Assembly: GCA_017936245.1 (NCBI GenBank)
Contig: JAGBFY010000289.1
Coordinates: 1 to 7,789, forward strand
From: Kiritimatiellia bacterium
GTDB taxonomy: Bacteria; Verrucomicrobiota; Kiritimatiellia; RFP12; UBA1067
Length of the DNA: 7,789 bases
Direction of reading: 5' to 3'
In this document: one piece after another, positions 5,392 to 7,789 of the stretch
Layout of the letters: each line of letters opens with the position of its first letter
Position numbering within the stretch: the stretch's first letter is position 1
Translations under genes and position numbers: made by a program
The notes under the pieces: model-generated
Databases searched by the model: none
The model's input: the letters and a program-made list of their open reading frames with translations, nothing else
What the model was told of the DNA's origin: nothing

Positions 5392-7789
5392 TCAATGAAT
5401 GAATTGAGGTTCGAATACACTGAAAGCGATGCCGTCCCCTGCAATGCCTTTTCTCCATCCGCCGTACCCTACCGCAATACTGTCTATTTCTGTCATATCC
5501 AAAGGTTCAGAATGACGGAATTTCCTAAAATCTTCCGCACGGAGGATAATCGCACGGAACCCATCCGAACCTACCCTTGAATGAGAGTAGGCAATGAAGG
5601 TCTTCCCCTTTTTCTTCGAACCGGCAAACACCATTAAAGACGGTGAAGCACCGCTGAAGGCATCTTTTGCAGAGACTGAAACCCCAATGAGAATCCGTGC
5701 GTCGTTTTTGGTCATCGGAGGCTTTGCGTATTCAAAATTCACCCAATGATACGTATCCGCACCGGCGGCAACCACAGTTCCCTTTGCACGGAAAGGATCA
5801 GCACCTTTCTCTGATGAGGACACAACATTCCTGAACGTCTCAAACGGAGCACGCTTGAGAACACCCTTCTCCGACATCGGCAAAGCAATTCTTACAGGAG
5901 CATCAAGGCTAACAGGCCTGCACCGTTTGGACGAGGTGAGCACGACCGCTCCGTACGGGCGAAGATCGAGCGAAATACGTCCATTCGATGAAACCGCCGG
6001 AGCATGAGTGCCATCATCAGGATTCCACATTTCAAACCCATCAGCCGCACCGCAAATGCGAACGGATTCATTCACCGGCGCCGGAGAATCGTTAAACACG
6101 AAAAACGCATCGCCGTCGTCCATGCGCCGATGCTGGACACGAAGGCAGGATTTTTCGCATTGCACATCAAGAACCTTGCCGAAAAAGCTGTTGAGGGCTT
6201 CCCCGGCAAAACGCGCACTAGCCACATCCAGGAACATACCGCCGCCTTTACCCGACGGCGACCGTTTGACATTGCACAATGTATTCCCGAAAGACTTTTC
6301 AAAAAGACATTCGGCCGTATCCGACACTTCTTTCGAGGGAAATGAATCCGTATCGTTTCGGGGCCATGCACCGACAGCCATCACAACACCTCCCGCATCC
6401 CTGAACGCAAGGAGTTTTTTCCAGATGGAAAGCGGCATCGTGGAAATCCCCGGCAAAACCACCGACCGAAACGCAAGCCTTCCATCAACAAGGCACCCGT
6501 TTTCGATGCGTGCCTTCTGCAAGAAATCCTCATCGACAACAAGGCACGGACGGCGGTTGCGGAAGAGAGAATCCTCGACATTGGTGAAGATATGCGAGAT
6601 GAGGTCTATCTCCGCAGAACCTCCGCGATAGGTCATGGGAATGTAATTTGCCTTCAAATCTGAAGCAGGATACACCAAGGCTACATCTGCGGCAAATTCC
6701 CCTGGGCGCGAAAAAAGCGTGACCAGTCTGCCCGTACGCCGGTTGAACGCCCTTACCGTATCATCCGGGAACTTCATCCGGGAAACGGAAAGATAACTGG
6801 GGAATGCCGTTATGCCACCCCATATGTACAGATTTACGGCGCCATTGGCCTCATCCATCGTAAATGGCAACGCCTTGGGTTTGACACTCCGTTCGGAATG
6901 GTCAGAAATCTCAACCATCGCCTCTTTTCGCCCTCCGAGCGCACGGGCGCTTCCGGCGAAAAGAGGTGTCCTGCGCGCAATCTTTGAAGGATGTATCGTA
7001 AGCATGTCGATTCCCGGAGCGCTCATGCGCTTCAGACACGAAAAGAAATCGCCATAGAACCCCACATGGTCGGCAAGGTTCTCCTCGCACATGAGATGGC
7101 CGCCAGAAAGCAGTCCGTGTGCCCTGCACCAATCGTCGATGACACCAAAGAAATTCTCCGTGAGAAGCTCTCCAACAAGATTCCAATAGTCATAGCGGAT
7201 CTTGCGTGAACCCGGTGAGCCATCAGGGAATGCCAATGTTTTAATGTCATCGGACAGGATCCGTTCTGTGCGCTTCATGTAAAGATCCGGCAATTCAGGC
7301 GAATACGGCAGCACCAGATCCGGCATACGCCTGAGCCAATGGCTCATGAGCGACGGTTCATCCGTGAATGTCGAAACGAAACTATTGCTGAACGAAGCAC
7401 CCAAATGCCTGACGTACGCTTCATGGTTCACTTCAAGAAAGCGTTCTGTCGCCTCACGCATAAGAATGTTAGGATACGGACGGCGGTCGATGTTGATCTT
7501 GACCTCTGCATGCGTTCCCTTGAATATAGGCTCTATCCTGACAGGCCCGCCATTTGTCGGGATGAGATATCCCTTGGCCTGAAGTTCAGGATGCCCTTCC
7601 AGCGTAAGCCCGTAGGCATAGCCCGATGGATAGCCCCGCTCGTCATAAAGCCAAATCTGAAGGCCTTTCTCCTTCAGTGCTTCCACATACGACTTCAACT
7701 GCGGCCAGTTGGATTCCCTTGTGACATACCCATCGAAATGGCAATTGCAGGCAACTCCGCCATACCCCTGGCGCACCAGCCTTTCGACA
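5392..7789 (-). CDS. Putative secreted TIM-barrel glycoside hydrolase, GH106-like/unclassified, 5'-partial
   Basis: Probable glycosidase acting on plant or host glycans; the substrate is unknown. The frame stays open to the window edge, so the true start and any signal peptide lie outside. The GTG at 7776 falls inside the conserved barrel text (VERLVRQGYGGV) and is not a credible start. Counting residues from that GTG, a barrel segment IWLYDERGYPSG lies at 41-52, followed by FTDEPS at 137-142, GGHLMCEE at 225-232, PGID at 254-257 and VEISDHSE at 288-295. This is the conserved order I recall for large bacterial hydrolases related to GH106/alpha-L-rhamnosidase-type enzymes. Candidate acids are E140, E231/E232 and E289. 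Residues about 363-472 look like a glutamine-amidotransferase-like accessory domain, about 540-615 like a beta domain, and about 620-794 like a carbohydrate-binding jelly roll. It is the first gene of the cluster, 100 bases before the next. Hydrolase class is fairly sure; family number and specificity are not. Confidence 0.8.
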   Translation of the reverse strand, partial: VERLVRQGYGGVACNCHFDGYVTRESNWPQLKSYVEALKEKGLQIWLYDERGYPSGYAYGLTLEGHPELQAKGYLIPTNGGPVRIEPIFKGTHAEVKINIDRRPYPNILMREATERFLEVNHEAYVRHLGASFSNSFVSTFTDEPSLMSHWLRRMPDLVLPYSPELPDLYMKRTERILSDDIKTLAFPDGSPGSRKIRYDYWNLVGELLTENFFGVIDDWCRAHGLLSGGHLMCEENLADHVGFYGDFFSCLKRMSAPGIDMLTIHPSKIARRTPLFAGSARALGGRKEAMVEISDHSERSVKPKALPFTMDEANGAVNLYIWGGITAFPSYLSVSRMKFPDDTVRAFNRRTGRLVTLFSRPGEFAADVALVYPASDLKANYIPMTYRGGSAEIDLISHIFTNVEDSLFRNRRPCLVVDEDFLQKARIENGCLVDGRLAFRSVVLPGISTMPLSIWKKLLAFRDAGGVVMAVGAWPRNDTDSFPSKEVSDTAECLFEKSFGNTLCNVKRSPSGKGGGMFLDVASARFAGEALNSFFGKVLDVQCEKSCLRVQHRRMDDGDAFFVFNDSPAPVNESVRICGAADGFEMWNPDDGTHAPAVSSNGRISLDLRPYGAVVLTSSKRCRPVSLDAPVRIALPMSEKGVLKRAPFETFRNVVSSSEKGADPFRAKGTVVAAGADTYHWVNFEYAKPPMTKNDARILIGVSVSAKDAFSGASPSLMVFAGSKKKGKTFIAYSHSRVGSDGFRAIILRAEDFRKFRHSEPLDMTEIDSIAVGYGGWRKGIAGDGIAFSVFEPQFIH

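Noticed and set aside
6008..6631. A 207-codon plus-strand open frame, and similar shorter ones at 2667-3152 and 2392-2745
   Set aside because: Each is antisense to a well-supported gene, has low-complexity Arg/Pro/Ser-rich translation and shows no domain or plausible ribosome site; they are shadows of moderately GC-rich coding DNA.
7774..7776. GTG at 7776 as the start of the first hydrolase
   Set aside because: The frame continues upstream to the window edge through VERL, and the residues right after the GTG already belong to a conserved barrel strand.

Overview
The window looks like part of a polysaccharide-degradation locus from a Gram-negative bacterium. The style is that of the Verrucomicrobiota/Kiritimatiellota/Lentisphaerota group: clustered, highly divergent secreted glycoside hydrolases next to a secreted beta-helix protein with the 'W..GGNW..G.VP' opening typical of autotransporter-associated beta-strand repeat proteins. 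The phylum is inferred from protein style only; no rRNA, tRNA or phylogenetic marker gene is present.

All five supported genes lie on the minus strand, so the locus reads from the right edge to the left. (1) 7789-5392: C-terminal part of a large TIM-barrel glycosidase whose start lies outside the window. (2) A 100-base gap (5391-5292), the only real intergenic region, holding a good sigma70-type promoter with an A10 tract in its spacer, a 16-base palindrome in the leader, and a Shine-Dalgarno site. (3) 5291-3291: secreted 666-residue parallel beta-helix protein without a visible outer-membrane barrel. (4) 3269-2613: small secreted protein joining HEAT-like helices to a jelly roll resembling the sugar-binding domain of GH2 enzymes. 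(5) 2625-448: secreted 725-residue TIM-barrel hydrolase with a GH42-like layout, overlapping gene 4 by 13 bases. (6) 425-1: first 141 residues of a further TIM-barrel protein, apparently without a signal peptide.

Genes 3 to 6 are 21 bases apart, overlapping, and 22 bases apart. Each has its own strong Shine-Dalgarno site, so they probably form one operon driven from 5331-5358; the first hydrolase may read through into it, because no terminator is visible. Working model (inference): the two export-competent hydrolases and the two secreted non-enzymatic proteins bind and cut a complex glycan outside the cytoplasm, and the last gene may act on the products. No SusC/SusD pair, sulfatase, transporter or regulator is visible in the window. 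Two protein starts differ from the longest possible reading and were chosen from Shine-Dalgarno spacing and signal peptides.
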